From Rhizobium aethiopicum (GTDB taxonomy: Bacteria > Pseudomonadota > Alphaproteobacteria > Rhizobiales > Rhizobiaceae), in contig NZ_FMAJ01000011.1 in NCBI RefSeq assembly GCF_900094625.1, positions 1-64,000 on the forward strand: a DNA stretch of 64,000 nucleotides, given 5' to 3'. The notes beneath the pieces are model-generated. The model did not search any database. It was not told the DNA's origin and worked only from the letters and a program-made list of their open reading frames with translations. This document shows, one piece after another, positions 33,394 through 42,703 of this stretch; positions within the stretch are counted from its first letter, which is position 1, and every line of letters begins with the position of its first letter. The position numbers and the translations under genes are program-made.

Positions 33394-36126
33394 ATGCAAC
33401 AGAACATGTCTTCTCACAGCTTCAAGCGTAAAGAACTGATCGGCAAGCTCGACGCGATATGTCTGCGTGCATTCAAGGCGGCAGCCGACGCCGCCAAGCT
33501 TCGGGGCAATCCCTATGTCGAACTCGTCCATTGGATCGAGCAACTGTCGCTAGTCGACCGCGCGGATTTCCAGCTGATCCTCGCCGACGCTGGCGTGGAC
33601 CTCGGCCGCCTTGCGGCCGACATGGCACGGTCGATCGACAAACTGCCCTATGGCGCGACGTCCATAGAAGAGTTTTCAGATCACATATTTCACGCTGTCC
33701 AGGAAGCCTGGAGTCTCGCAAGCCTTCAATTCGGCTCGGAAGAGGTGCGCGGCGCTTACGTCCTTCTGGCCTGTAGAAAGGTGCCGGTGCTTGATGGCTT
33801 GCTGTTGAAGATCAGCGGTGAGTTCGACCGGATCGAAGCGGATTCCGTCCTTGCTCGCCTGGACGACGTACTCTCTCAATCCCTTGAAAATCGCGGCGGA
33901 CGCGACCCTGGCCAACCGGTGCGCAAGGAACGACCGGCTGGCGGCGATTCCGCATTGGCGAAATATGCGACTGATCTGACCAGGCGTGCTCGAGAAGGTA
34001 AGATCGATCCGGTTGTGGGTCGCGACCCGGAAATTCGCCAGATCGTCGATATTCTCATGCGCCGACGGCAGAACAATCCGATCCTCACGGGCGAGGCCGG
34101 GGTCGGCAAGACGGCGGTCGTTGAAGGCTTTGCGCTTCGCCTTGCGGCAGAAGACGTGCCGCCGCCACTCAAAGGGGTCGCGCTCCACATGCTGGATGTT
34201 GGCTTGATGCAGGCCGGAGCGAGCGTCAAAGGCGAATTTGAAAAACGCCTCAAGACTGTGATCGACGAGGTTCAGGCATCGGAAACGCCGATCATCCTCT
34301 TCATCGACGAAGCACATACGCTGATCGGAGCAGGCGGGGCTGCGGGAACGGGGGACGCCGCAAATCTATTGAAACCAGCATTGGCGCGCGGCGAGCTTCG
34401 CACGATCGCGGCAACGACATGGGCGGAGTACAAACAGCACATCGAGAAAGACCCGGCGCTGACCCGGCGCTTCCAAGTCGTCAAGATTGAGGAACCCAGC
34501 GAAGAAGACGCCATTCTCATGCTTCGTGGCGTGGCAGGCATCCTCGAGAAACACCATCAGGTGCAGATCCTCGACGAGGCGATCGAAACGGCGGTCGGCC
34601 TTTCACATCGTTACATTCCGGCCCGCCAGTTGCCCGACAAGGCAGTCAGCTTGCTTGATACCGCTTGCGCACGCGTGGCGGTATCGCAGCACGCAACGCC
34701 GGCCGAGGTTGAAGATCTTCTGAGGCGCAAACAGTCTCTCGAGATCGAGCAGGGGATCATCGGCCGCGAAAGGTCCATCGGCATTGAGGTTGCAGACCGT
34801 CAAGCTAAGGTATGGACCGCCCTTGGCGAGGTGGAGACGGCCCTGGCCGCGGCGCGAGCCCGCTGGGAAGAGGAGAGGTTGCTGGTGTCTGACATTCTCG
34901 ACCTGCGGGCCAGGCTGCGCAGCGAGGGAGTTGGCCTGGATGCGGCGTTATCGCAACAGGGCGATACCGCGACCGTTGCGAACGCCCCCGACCAAAATCT
35001 CTCGGCGGCCAGCGAAGACGAAGAAGAAGCTCCGGACGGAAATGCCGACCTTTCGCGCCTAAGGGCACTTACCCACGAACTTGCCGAGATGCAGGGCGAA
35101 ACGCCATTGATGCTGCTGTCGGTAGACCGCAACGCGGTCGCCTCGGTGGTCCAGGACTGGACAGGTATTCCCGTCGGGAGAATGCTCGCTGGTCAGACTG
35201 AAAGGGCGCTTAAGCTCGCTGGAATTCTGGGCGAACGCGTTGTCGGTCAGGACCTTGCCATGGAAGCGATCGCACGCCGGGTGCGGACCAGCCGCGCAGG
35301 ACTAGGGTCGCCGGAAAAGCCGGTCGGCGTCTTCCTGCTTTGTGGACCGTCCGGTGTCGGCAAGACGGAAACGGCGCTCGCCCTCGCCGAGGCATTGTAT
35401 GGCGGCGAACAGAACCTGATCTCCATCAACATGTCGGAATTTCAGGAGGCCCATACGGTTTCGACGCTGAAGGGAGCACCCCCCGGCTATGTCGGCTATG
35501 GCAAGGGAGGCATTCTGACCGAGGCCGTTCGCCGCAGGCCCTATTCCGTTATTTTGCTCGACGAGGTCGAAAAAGCGCATCCCGATGTGCACGAGATCTT
35601 CTTTCAGGTCTTCGACAAGGGGATGATGGACGACAGCGAGGGTCGACGGATTGATTTTAGAAATACACTCATATTGCTGACCTCCAATGTCGGTTCGGAT
35701 GTCATCATGAGGCTGACCGGCAACGGGCTCTCCCGCACGCCAACCGAAGAACTCGAAGCCGCGTTGCGGACGCCGTTGCTGCAGGTGTTCCCGGCCGCCT
35801 TCCTCGGGCGCGTTATCGTCGTGCCCTATTATCCCCTTTCGGATTCGATGATCGAAGCAATCGCGCAGGCAAATTTTGCGAAGATCGCCGAGCGACTGCG
35901 TACGAGCCATAACGCCGAACTAGTCATAGGTGAGGGCGTTATCGACTTGATCAAGGCGCGCTGCACCGAAGTGGAGTCGGGCGGTCGCATGATCGATGCG
36001 ATCTTGACCAACACGCTTCTGCCGGCCCTCAGCACCGGCATATTGAACTGGGCGCTGGATGGCAAACGCTTGACGAAGGCGACGGTCGGAGCGTCTGCCG
36101 ACGGCTTCAGCTACGCCTTTGAATAG
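33394..36126 (+). CDS. clpV: T6SS sheath-recycling AAA+ ATPase ClpV (TssH)
   Basis: About 910 residues, starting at the ATG at 33394 (GGAG ten bases upstream; a GTG at 33373 is also in frame). An N-terminal helical domain (1-160) binds TssC; then come two AAA+ modules, the first with GEAGVGKT and ILFIDEAHTL, the second with GPSGVGKTETA and ILLDEVEKAHPD. A coiled-coil middle domain lies between. It unfolds contracted TssB/C sheaths for reuse. It stands divergent from ppkA and is followed, 33 bases on, by the convergent OmpA gene. Confidence 0.95.
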   Translation: MQQNMSSHSFKRKELIGKLDAICLRAFKAAADAAKLRGNPYVELVHWIEQLSLVDRADFQLILADAGVDLGRLAADMARSIDKLPYGATSIEEFSDHIFHAVQEAWSLASLQFGSEEVRGAYVLLACRKVPVLDGLLLKISGEFDRIEADSVLARLDDVLSQSLENRGGRDPGQPVRKERPAGGDSALAKYATDLTRRAREGKIDPVVGRDPEIRQIVDILMRRRQNNPILTGEAGVGKTAVVEGFALRLAAEDVPPPLKGVALHMLDVGLMQAGASVKGEFEKRLKTVIDEVQASETPIILFIDEAHTLIGAGGAAGTGDAANLLKPALARGELRTIAATTWAEYKQHIEKDPALTRRFQVVKIEEPSEEDAILMLRGVAGILEKHHQVQILDEAIETAVGLSHRYIPARQLPDKAVSLLDTACARVAVSQHATPAEVEDLLRRKQSLEIEQGIIGRERSIGIEVADRQAKVWTALGEVETALAAARARWEEERLLVSDILDLRARLRSEGVGLDAALSQQGDTATVANAPDQNLSAASEDEEEAPDGNADLSRLRALTHELAEMQGETPLMLLSVDRNAVASVVQDWTGIPVGRMLAGQTERALKLAGILGERVVGQDLAMEAIARRVRTSRAGLGSPEKPVGVFLLCGPSGVGKTETALALAEALYGGEQNLISINMSEFQEAHTVSTLKGAPPGYVGYGKGGILTEAVRRRPYSVILLDEVEKAHPDVHEIFFQVFDKGMMDDSEGRRIDFRNTLILLTSNVGSDVIMRLTGNGLSRTPTEELEAALRTPLLQVFPAAFLGRVIVVPYYPLSDSMIEAIAQANFAKIAERLRTSHNAELVIGEGVIDLIKARCTEVESGGRMIDAILTNTLLPALSTGILNWALDGKRLTKATVGASADGFSYAFE

Positions 36127-36159
36127 CAATTAGATCGCATCTGCAGCTGCTATGCGCGT

Positions 36160-36900
36160 TTAGCTGACTGCCTGGAATTCGACGCGTCGGTTCTCGTCAG
36201 CCCTCGGTTTTTGTGGATCGAGCAGAAACTGCTCGCCAACGCCAACAGCCTCGAGCCGTTCACGAGGAATTTGGCAATCCTCTGTGAAGAAGCGCGCCAC
36301 CTCCCTTGCACGCAGCGTGGAGAGATTTTGGTTGTACCTCGCTCCGCCGGAGGCATCGGTATGACCGACAATACGAATGAGCTTGATATCCATTTCTTTC
36401 ACCACACTGCAGAGCTTCTGCAGCATCGGCTTCTCCTTGGGTGCGATGGCAGAGGAATCGAAGGCAAACTGCACGCGGTAGTTAACCTGATCATCGTCAG
36501 GCAGCTTCCAGTATGTCTGCGGGGTTGTTATCGTCGCTGCCGCAGTTGCTGGTGAAGTCTCCACCGGCCCCTGTCCGGGAGTCGGGCCGGCCTCGACTGT
36601 TGCCTCCTTAGCCACATTTGCCGAAGCGCCCGGGTTGCTACTCGCTTGAGTAGAGCCGATCTTGGCCGGCGGGGTCTCGGGCGTAGTGATCGGCACTGGC
36701 GTTGCCTCAGGCGCAGGCCCGGAATTGGTCAGCACGAGGCCGCGGGACGGCCCGAGCTTGGCTGCCCTGAACAATTCCATTTGCCTTTGGAAACGTTCCT
36801 TGAGCGCCGTCTCGTTTAGTTCCTGTGCACGCAATTCACTTTGTAACGTGAAGAATAAAGCGAGAGACACCAGCAGCTTCAAAGTCAGCAGGCGCTTCAT
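36160..36900 (-). CDS. OmpA-family protein with signal peptide
   Basis: A 246-residue exported protein; AGGAACC precedes the ATG. Residues 1-25 are a signal peptide (LKLLVSLALFFTLQSELRAQ). About 50-125 is Pro/Thr/Ala-rich and probably disordered. Residues 140-246 form an OmpA-like peptidoglycan-binding domain (VQFAFDSSAI, VGHTDASGG, RAREVARFF, NRRVEFQA). It lies between clpV and the phosphatase gene on the opposite strand. Since tssL already has an OmpA domain, this may be a second wall anchor (TagL/TagN-like) or serve the second IcmF-like protein at 38693. Confidence 0.85.
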   Translation of the reverse strand: MKRLLTLKLLVSLALFFTLQSELRAQELNETALKERFQRQMELFRAAKLGPSRGLVLTNSGPAPEATPVPITTPETPPAKIGSTQASSNPGASANVAKEATVEAGPTPGQGPVETSPATAAATITTPQTYWKLPDDDQVNYRVQFAFDSSAIAPKEKPMLQKLCSVVKEMDIKLIRIVGHTDASGGARYNQNLSTLRAREVARFFTEDCQIPRERLEAVGVGEQFLLDPQKPRADENRRVEFQAVS

Positions 36901-37020
36901 TTTAGGTTCCTCTCGGCAAAAATGTTTCGCCTGACCAAAAAATTACTATAGGATGACCGTGGGTGCAACCGCTTCCGTGGCGGTCCTCACGGCGGAGCGA
37001 ATGATGAGGTTCTTCCGGTC

Positions 37021-37791
37021 ATGACCCCGGAGTATCCCGATAGTCCCTCGACGCGGGTCCCGAGCTGGCCGGGCAGGCCGAAAGGGGCCGGGCTCAGCCA
37101 CACCGGTCATGTTCGCAACCGCAATGAGGACGCAATACTCATAGATCCCACAGGCGTGCTTTGGGCGGTCGCCGACGGAATGGGCGGTTATGGCCACGGC
37201 GACGTCGCAGCAGGCTTGGTGATCGAGCATCTAGCTCTGCTTCCCCATGCTCCAATTTCGAGCGCCGATCTGGTGGGCGCGCTCGAGGCAGCCAATTCCG
37301 CCATTCGGCGATGGGCAACCTCGGCCGACGTGGCGCAGATGGGTGCAACCGTGGTGGCTGCGCTTCTGCACGGCGGCACTATTTCGCTTGCATGGGCGGG
37401 CGATAGCCGGGCCTACCGCTGGCGCGATCGTGAATTACAACAGCTGACGCGTGACCATTCGGTCGTGCAGGAGCTTCTCGACGATGGGCGCCTTTCTCCC
37501 GCGGCGGCCTGGCAGCACCCGCAAGCGCATGTTGTAACACGCGCGATTGGAGCGTCCGATAATCTTGTCGTCGAAACCACGGAAGTTTCGTTTTGCCTGG
37601 GTGATGTCCTCATTCTCTGCTCTGACGGGCTAACCGACTGTGTGGCGGACGCCGAGATCGCTGCCCTTATGGATGCCGTTTCAACGCCGGCGGTCACCTG
37701 TCAGCGATTGATCGGCGCTGCTCTCGATAACGGCGCCCCGGACAACGTTTCAGTGATTGTCGTCCAGATTGATGGAGCTGCGGTATCTTGA
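37021..37791 (+). CDS. pppA: PP2C-type protein phosphatase PppA
   Basis: A 256-residue PP2C/Stp1-type Ser/Thr phosphatase: HVRNRNEDA, VADGMGGYGHGDVA, WAGDSRAYRW, LCSDGLTDCV and GAPDNVSVIVV hold all the metal-binding Asp residues. In T6SS loci this enzyme (PppA) removes phosphates added by PpkA. The stop overlaps the start of the next gene by four bases if that gene uses TTG. It leads a + strand operon with the peptidase and the second IcmF-like gene. Confidence 0.92.
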   Translation: MTPEYPDSPSTRVPSWPGRPKGAGLSHTGHVRNRNEDAILIDPTGVLWAVADGMGGYGHGDVAAGLVIEHLALLPHAPISSADLVGALEAANSAIRRWATSADVAQMGATVVAALLHGGTISLAWAGDSRAYRWRDRELQQLTRDHSVVQELLDDGRLSPAAAWQHPQAHVVTRAIGASDNLVVETTEVSFCLGDVLILCSDGLTDCVADAEIAALMDAVSTPAVTCQRLIGAALDNGAPDNVSVIVVQIDGAAVS

Positions 37792-37796
37792 GGCAA

Positions 37797-38696
37797 ATGA
37801 GTGCCATCGCGGCCATCGTCATCGGGATGAGCATCATTCTCGCAGCCGTCATCTTTGCGTTCGTCGGAAACCTCTTGCAAGATACGGAACTTGATCCGAA
37901 TGCGGGCAAAATAGATCGGCTCACACAGCAACTTGCCGAGCAGGACAGCGAAATCCGGGGGCTGCGCTCTGAATTGAACACCCTCAAAGGACAGATGGCG
38001 GATGTCGGCGGCAGGGTGATGGAGTTGGAAAAAGCTCCACCTCCCGGCCCTGCTCAGACAGCCCCCGTCATTAATCCGCAAGCCGTCCAACAGACCGATC
38101 CCTCACCGCTCTTCACGGACCAGTTCGGCGGTATGGCACCGCGTGAGGAGGAAGGAAATCTGACTGAACCGATGCAACTGGCCAAGAAGCGTTTCAACGA
38201 GAATGTCATACGCCCGACCCCAGCCGTGTTGCGACAGATATTGGGCGAGCCGAGAAGCACCTATTCAACCACCTGTGCACCGGTCACCAATCCGAAATTG
38301 CTGCATGTACTCGAAACCCGCGACATCGGCGGTATTCGTCTGACCATGATCAGACCAGCGCTCGATTCGCTCCAGCAGATCATGGCGCGCCTCAAAAGAG
38401 AAGAGCCAGATATCTATGCCGCTATCGGAACCGCGGGCGCGCTCTGTGCAAGGTATGTACGGGGTTCTTCGAAGTCGGTGTCCTCACACGCGTGGGGCGC
38501 GGCCGTCGACCTGACGCTCAAGAAGAACCTCGACAACATGGGCGATAACAGCACGCAATTCGGGCTCGTGGTGCTCGCCGAGTTCTTCAACGAGGCTGGC
38601 TGGTATTGGGGGGCGGGCTATAGCCGCGAAGATTCCATGCATTTCGAGGTCGGCGAGGCGCTGCTGCGAAAATGGGCGGCTGAGGGCAAGCTGTGA
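37797..38696 (+). CDS. Membrane-anchored M15-type peptidoglycan peptidase
   Basis: About 299 residues. An N-terminal anchor (AIAAIVIGMSIILAAVIFAFVG) is followed by a coiled coil (about 35-80), a Pro-rich linker, and a D-Ala-D-Ala carboxypeptidase-like domain with SSHAWGAAVDL and SMHFEVG, the two Zn-binding motifs of the VanY/M15 family. It probably trims the cell wall at the secretion machine, as T6SS needs a local gap in peptidoglycan; an effector role is less likely because of the anchor. Start may be ATG 37797 or TTG 37788, which overlaps the phosphatase stop. Its own stop overlaps the next GTG (GTGA). Confidence 0.8.
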   Translation: MSAIAAIVIGMSIILAAVIFAFVGNLLQDTELDPNAGKIDRLTQQLAEQDSEIRGLRSELNTLKGQMADVGGRVMELEKAPPPGPAQTAPVINPQAVQQTDPSPLFTDQFGGMAPREEEGNLTEPMQLAKKRFNENVIRPTPAVLRQILGEPRSTYSTTCAPVTNPKLLHVLETRDIGGIRLTMIRPALDSLQQIMARLKREEPDIYAAIGTAGALCARYVRGSSKSVSSHAWGAAVDLTLKKNLDNMGDNSTQFGLVVLAEFFNEAGWYWGAGYSREDSMHFEVGEALLRKWAAEGKL

Positions 38697-41164
38697 AGGG
38701 GGATCTCGAACCGCCGGGCCCAGCCCCTATGCAAGCAGATGTGCTTGCCGCACTGGCACAGCCCCTATTGGATCTTGCAAGACGTGCCGAAAGCGAAAAG
38801 AAACCAGATCCACGCGAGCTTGCGGCAATGGCACGGACCCTCGTCGCCGCCTTCGAGACCGAAGCACGACGCAGGAAGGTCCCGCAGGACTGGCTCCTGG
38901 ATGCCCGCGACGCCCTTGTCGCTTTGGTTGACGCGCGAGCGCGTAACAATCCCGCATTGTCGATCCGAAAATGGGAGCGCGCGCTTGCCGCGGCCCTGCC
39001 AATTGGGGGCGTTATGGCGGCCAGCAGGTTGGCCGAACGAGCGAGAGCGGCAGCGAAGGCAGGGCCTGCGAGCCGGGATCTCGCCCGCTTCCTCGGCCAC
39101 TGTAACGACGCTGTCCAAGCGGCGCTTCTATCGGGCACACAGCATAAAACGCTCGCGGATCGCGGTCTCGCTGCTCTCGTGATCGGATTCTTCCTGGTAA
39201 TTCTGGTGGTTTGGGCAGCATGGGCCGAATGGCGGTTTCGCGAGCGGCTTTTATCGCAACTGCCCGATGTCGCACGTGTCGTGGAAGCCGGACGCGTGGC
39301 AACACCGGCGGCGCGCGCAGCCCAACTCGATGCATTCCTTGCGGGAGTTCGACTTGTCGAGCAGGATGCGCAGCGTTCACCTCTTGGTCTCATTCATCAT
39401 TTGGGGATGTTCGATCCGGCAGAGGCCGCACGCCGGCGCTATGGCCAAGCCGTCGACGCCCTGGCCAGCGGTCCGCTTGCGGCAGCCCTTGGTGTTGCTA
39501 TCGCCACGGAAGGAGAGGCGACCGCACTTTACGATTCCCTGCGCGCCTGGTCTATCTTGAAGGGCACCTCGGACTGGCAACCACGGTTCCTCGCCGGCTG
39601 GGTGGACGATCGAGCCCAGACATTTCCCGAACTTGCCGGCATGGCAATGCATGTTGCTGCCATGTCCGGACCTCCAGCAGATCTTGAACAGCCGGATCCC
39701 GAAGCAATTGCTCAAGCAACACAGTTTGCTTCAGAGGGCTCTGCAAACGAGCGAGCCATGCTCGAACTCGCCCGTGCCGAGAAAACTGCGGGCCTTCCAG
39801 CCTGGTCTCTCGGGCAGGCGGCACCTGGTCTCGACAGGATATTGATCCGCAGATCCGGACTGCCCATCGAGCAGGCCGTGCCCGGTCTCTACACTGAGGC
39901 AGGGTGGGCTTATGCACGCTCTGGCGCTGCAGAAGAGGCGATCGGGAAGGCGAAGACCGAAACTACCAACCTCCTGAAAGCCGCCGACATGGCGAGTGCT
40001 GATGCAGTTATGGACCTTCTTCAGAAGCGAACGCTGGAGACGTGGTCTCAGTACCTCGGCGATCTTCGTGTCCGGCCGTTCACCGACCAACCGAGCGCGG
40101 TTATCGTCAGCGGTGTGCTAAGCGCCACCAACTCGCCGCTCTCGGCCCTGATCCGTGAGGTATGGCGCCAGGCGGGCGGCACCGATCGCAGCCGCAGCCA
40201 TGCGAACCAGCTTCGCATTGCCGCGACACTCGGGCCTGCCATCCAGTTCGTGGAGCAGGGTCGCATGTCGGAAATCTCGCGGCTTTTTGTGTCGCTGAAT
40301 GTCGCGCTTGCCCTTCTCGACGTAAATTCAGAAATCGGCAAAAGGTCGTTGATGGATGCACAGGAGCGCGCCAACTCTGTCGTCGCCCTGCAGCAGGCGC
40401 CGCTCCTCGTCGTACAAATGGTCGAAGACGTGATCTCCCAGACGGCCTCTCCAAAGACGGTAGAAATGGCCGAAGATCCGGCCCCGACAGCAAGGCCGCC
40501 AGGGGCTTGGGGCGAGGTCGCTATGGCATGCCAGGCTGCTGTCGCAGGCCGCTATCCGTTCTTTGACGGGTCGGACGCGGATATGGCCGAAGTCGCGCGC
40601 ATTTTCGCGCCGAATGGTCTGGTGGAGACTTATTTCCGAACGCAGCTGGCGCCTTTGATGGATATATCCACGAACCCGTGGCGCTGGAAACCGGAAGCAC
40701 GGCTTTCTGGTTACGCGCCCGAAAGTGCAGCGTTCTTTCAGAAAGCTTCCGCGATCGGCGGCGCGCTCTTTCGTCAGGGAACCTCGCCGCGTCTGCCTGT
40801 ATCGCTGGAGGCACTGGCGCAACGCGGTGCGGCTACCATCTCGATCGGCGGCGCTCGGGCTCCGGTTACCACAACAGGCGGGGCGGTGATCTTTAGCTGG
40901 CCGGGGGACCTGCCATCACGCGGCCTCGAAATTTCCTTCGATAGCGGTAGTGCGGTTGAGAAAAAGAGCGCGCCGGGGCCGTGGGGCCTGTTGCGCTTTC
41001 TAGACGGATCACGCTTGCGGCCACGCGACGGCGGACGGCGTTTCCTCATAGACGTGCGGACAACCGGCGCGCGCGCCTACCTGCAGATGTCGTTCGCCGA
41101 GCCTGCCAACCCTGTCTCCGTGCGCGTTGTGATGCGGGAGCTGACATGTCCGTCGAGCCTCTGA
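38693..41164 (+). CDS. Second IcmF-like protein: DotU-TM-IcmF fusion
   Basis: An 823-residue protein starting with GTG 38693. The C-terminal half clearly matches the TssM encoded at 15785-19315: CQAAVAGRYPF, then NPWRWKP, then WGLLRFLDGSRL and the terminal TCPSSL against TssM CQAALTNRYPF, HPWKWRS, WALLRMLRAGRL and SCPTQL. The TssM NTPase domain (Walker A) is missing. Residues 15-150 are helical and resemble the cytoplasmic DotU/TssL domain; one transmembrane helix lies near 158-177. The layout DotU domain - TM - IcmF periplasmic domain looks like TssL joined to the TssM periplasmic part. Function unknown; intact, so not a decayed tssM. Confidence 0.75.
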   Translation: MKGDLEPPGPAPMQADVLAALAQPLLDLARRAESEKKPDPRELAAMARTLVAAFETEARRRKVPQDWLLDARDALVALVDARARNNPALSIRKWERALAAALPIGGVMAASRLAERARAAAKAGPASRDLARFLGHCNDAVQAALLSGTQHKTLADRGLAALVIGFFLVILVVWAAWAEWRFRERLLSQLPDVARVVEAGRVATPAARAAQLDAFLAGVRLVEQDAQRSPLGLIHHLGMFDPAEAARRRYGQAVDALASGPLAAALGVAIATEGEATALYDSLRAWSILKGTSDWQPRFLAGWVDDRAQTFPELAGMAMHVAAMSGPPADLEQPDPEAIAQATQFASEGSANERAMLELARAEKTAGLPAWSLGQAAPGLDRILIRRSGLPIEQAVPGLYTEAGWAYARSGAAEEAIGKAKTETTNLLKAADMASADAVMDLLQKRTLETWSQYLGDLRVRPFTDQPSAVIVSGVLSATNSPLSALIREVWRQAGGTDRSRSHANQLRIAATLGPAIQFVEQGRMSEISRLFVSLNVALALLDVNSEIGKRSLMDAQERANSVVALQQAPLLVVQMVEDVISQTASPKTVEMAEDPAPTARPPGAWGEVAMACQAAVAGRYPFFDGSDADMAEVARIFAPNGLVETYFRTQLAPLMDISTNPWRWKPEARLSGYAPESAAFFQKASAIGGALFRQGTSPRLPVSLEALAQRGAATISIGGARAPVTTTGGAVIFSWPGDLPSRGLEISFDSGSAVEKKSAPGPWGLLRFLDGSRLRPRDGGRRFLIDVRTTGARAYLQMSFAEPANPVSVRVVMRELTCPSSL

Positions 41165-41310
41165 CAGCACCAGGCGCCACGAAGCTTAGATCGAAAATCG
41201 GATTGCTCCAGCGCAAGAGGGCTGCGGACGTTCGCCATCCGGCCTCACAGAAAGGACTTCTGCGCCGGCTCGACGACCGACTGCTCGGTATACTCACCCC
41301 GACGCGATAG
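41146..41310 (+). CDS. Possible 54-residue basic protein
   Basis: A short frame beginning with ATG 41146 inside the end of the IcmF-like gene, with GGGAG five bases upstream. The product is basic (LLQRKRAADVRH, LRRLDDRLLG). Its last 66 bases lie antisense to the exonuclease gene. It could be a real coupled gene or chance; no family recognised. Confidence 0.25.
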   Translation: MSVEPLTAPGATKLRSKIGLLQRKRAADVRHPASQKGLLRRLDDRLLGILTPTR

Positions 41311-42009
41311 TTCGGTCTGTGCGCTGAAGCGGATGTCGGCATCACGGTCGCGAGCGAACTCTTGCAGCGCTTCGTCCGTCAGCCGATCCCAGCCCTTCCC
41401 TCGATCCAGTCCCGATGGGACGCGAGGCAAGAGCCCAGGCTCATTGCTCCAGCTCAGAAGCTGCAGAAGCGATGTCTCGTTCAGGAGATCGCGAAGATGA
41501 TGCGCGGTCACATAGGCGTCCGGCATGGCGCGATGCGCTGGCAGGCCGATCTCATGGACGAGACCCGAAGGCATGCGTTGGTAGCGGAGCATTTGGTTGG
41601 AGAACCGCGGCAGATCAGGCCAGACCCGCATGGCAGACTTCCATGTGCAGATCCATGGTGTGCCTCCGGTGAATCTCGGTGTGCAATAGCGCTGCTCGAA
41701 CGCTGCTCGGTGGGCTGCGAGCGCATCGATGCGGCCAGACGGCCGAAGAATGCTTGCGGCAATCTCTTTCCAGAAGGGTGCGTCTGCGACCTGAGCGTCT
41801 AGGATATGGTGGACGGCCATAGTATCCGCCGAGATCGGACGGCCGGGATTTACCAGCAACGCGCCGCGTTCGCCGGTGACCTCCCACGTGCCATGGCTAT
41901 CTTGGATGACGTCCTGCCATCCGATCTCGCAGACGTCGTTCGGCCCATTGCCGCCTGTCTCAAGATCGATAACGCGAACTCTGGGCCTGGAGGTCTCGAT
42001 GGTGGTCAC
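41245..42009 (-). CDS. DEDDh 3'-5' exonuclease (DnaQ/ExoX-like)
   Basis: A 254-residue protein. Residues 10-190 form a DnaQ-like exonuclease: VIDLETGGNG (Asp/Glu, ExoI motif), AAHRAAFE (ExoII) and HRAMPDAY (ExoIII, DEDDh type). The last 50 residues (EPGLLPRVPSG, GWDRLTDEAL) resemble exodeoxyribonuclease X-type C-termini. It may work in repair or degradation of DNA or RNA ends. It lies convergent to the T6SS-associated genes and belongs to no evident operon. Confidence 0.8.
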   Translation of the reverse strand: MTTIETSRPRVRVIDLETGGNGPNDVCEIGWQDVIQDSHGTWEVTGERGALLVNPGRPISADTMAVHHILDAQVADAPFWKEIAASILRPSGRIDALAAHRAAFEQRYCTPRFTGGTPWICTWKSAMRVWPDLPRFSNQMLRYQRMPSGLVHEIGLPAHRAMPDAYVTAHHLRDLLNETSLLQLLSWSNEPGLLPRVPSGLDRGKGWDRLTDEALQEFARDRDADIRFSAQTELSRRGEYTEQSVVEPAQKSFL

Positions 42010-42155
42010 CTGCTATCCTGGATACTGGTTTCATTATAAATCAAGATCGAGCTGCGGTTGTTCCTCGTTTTCATCGCCAGCCGACGATGGCAATCTGGCA
42101 AGCCGTATCCTCGGAGCCAGCAATGATTTGGTTTGATACAGTTTTGGACTAGCCT

Positions 42156-42514
42156 GTGGATGATGAAAGATTGCAACGCGGAGTCGCCGCAATGCTCAGC
42201 GTCGCCCCTGAGGATGTCGCCATCGCTCACAGCATCAGCGAGATCGGGACGCTTCCAGTCACCTGCGTGGTCGAGTGTTCGACGCCGGAGGAATATTCTC
42301 AGCTCATCACGATCTGTTTATCCGAGCGTGCTGCCCCTGCCATCCCGGAGAGCGCCAGCCGCCTTGCTCTGCGCTCGACAGGTCCATTCTGATTCCAGAT
42401 GATGAAACAGCAAATCCATATTCATTTGTGCACATATCCAATGCTGGGCAGCAATCTGTCGTGCTGGTCGAACCTCAGGAGCTCGACGAGAAGGATCGCT
42501 ATGTCATCCGATAG
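42156..42514 (+). pseudogene. Possible frameshifted small gene
   Basis: A GTG-started frame (42156-42392) codes a plausible protein start (RGVAAMLSVAPEDVAIAHSI, VTCVVECSTPEEYSQLI) but stops after 78 residues. The next frame carries a plausible end (SILIPDDETANPYSFVH, VLVEPQELDEKDRYVIR) to 42514. Joining them with a one-base shift near 42360-42385 gives about 118 acidic residues. It may be a frameshifted relic or two chance frames. From 42515 to 42703 only a hairpin without a T-run (42527-42548) is seen. Confidence 0.3.
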
Positions 42515-42703
42515 CACATTGCCTGGCCGCCCCAAACCGATTGGGCGGGTCGTCCCAAACGCTATGGGCGCGAAATCAAAATTTTAACAGGTGGATGCCT
42601 CTTCGCTCACAAGCGCCCCTGACGGGGTCTCTCGTCCGTAGCTGTTGAGCGCAAAGACATCGGGCCAAAATGGCTGCTTATGCGGGCTCGCCGTTGGTGA
42701 CCC

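Noticed and set aside
38693..41164. The second IcmF-like gene as a truncated, dead tssM
   Set aside because: The frame is open over 823 codons, coupled to its neighbour, has its own membrane helix and an N-terminal domain not found in TssM.
42527..42548. CCGCCCCAA/TTGGGCGG hairpin as a terminator
   Set aside because: The stem has a bulge, no T-run follows and the gene before it is doubtful.
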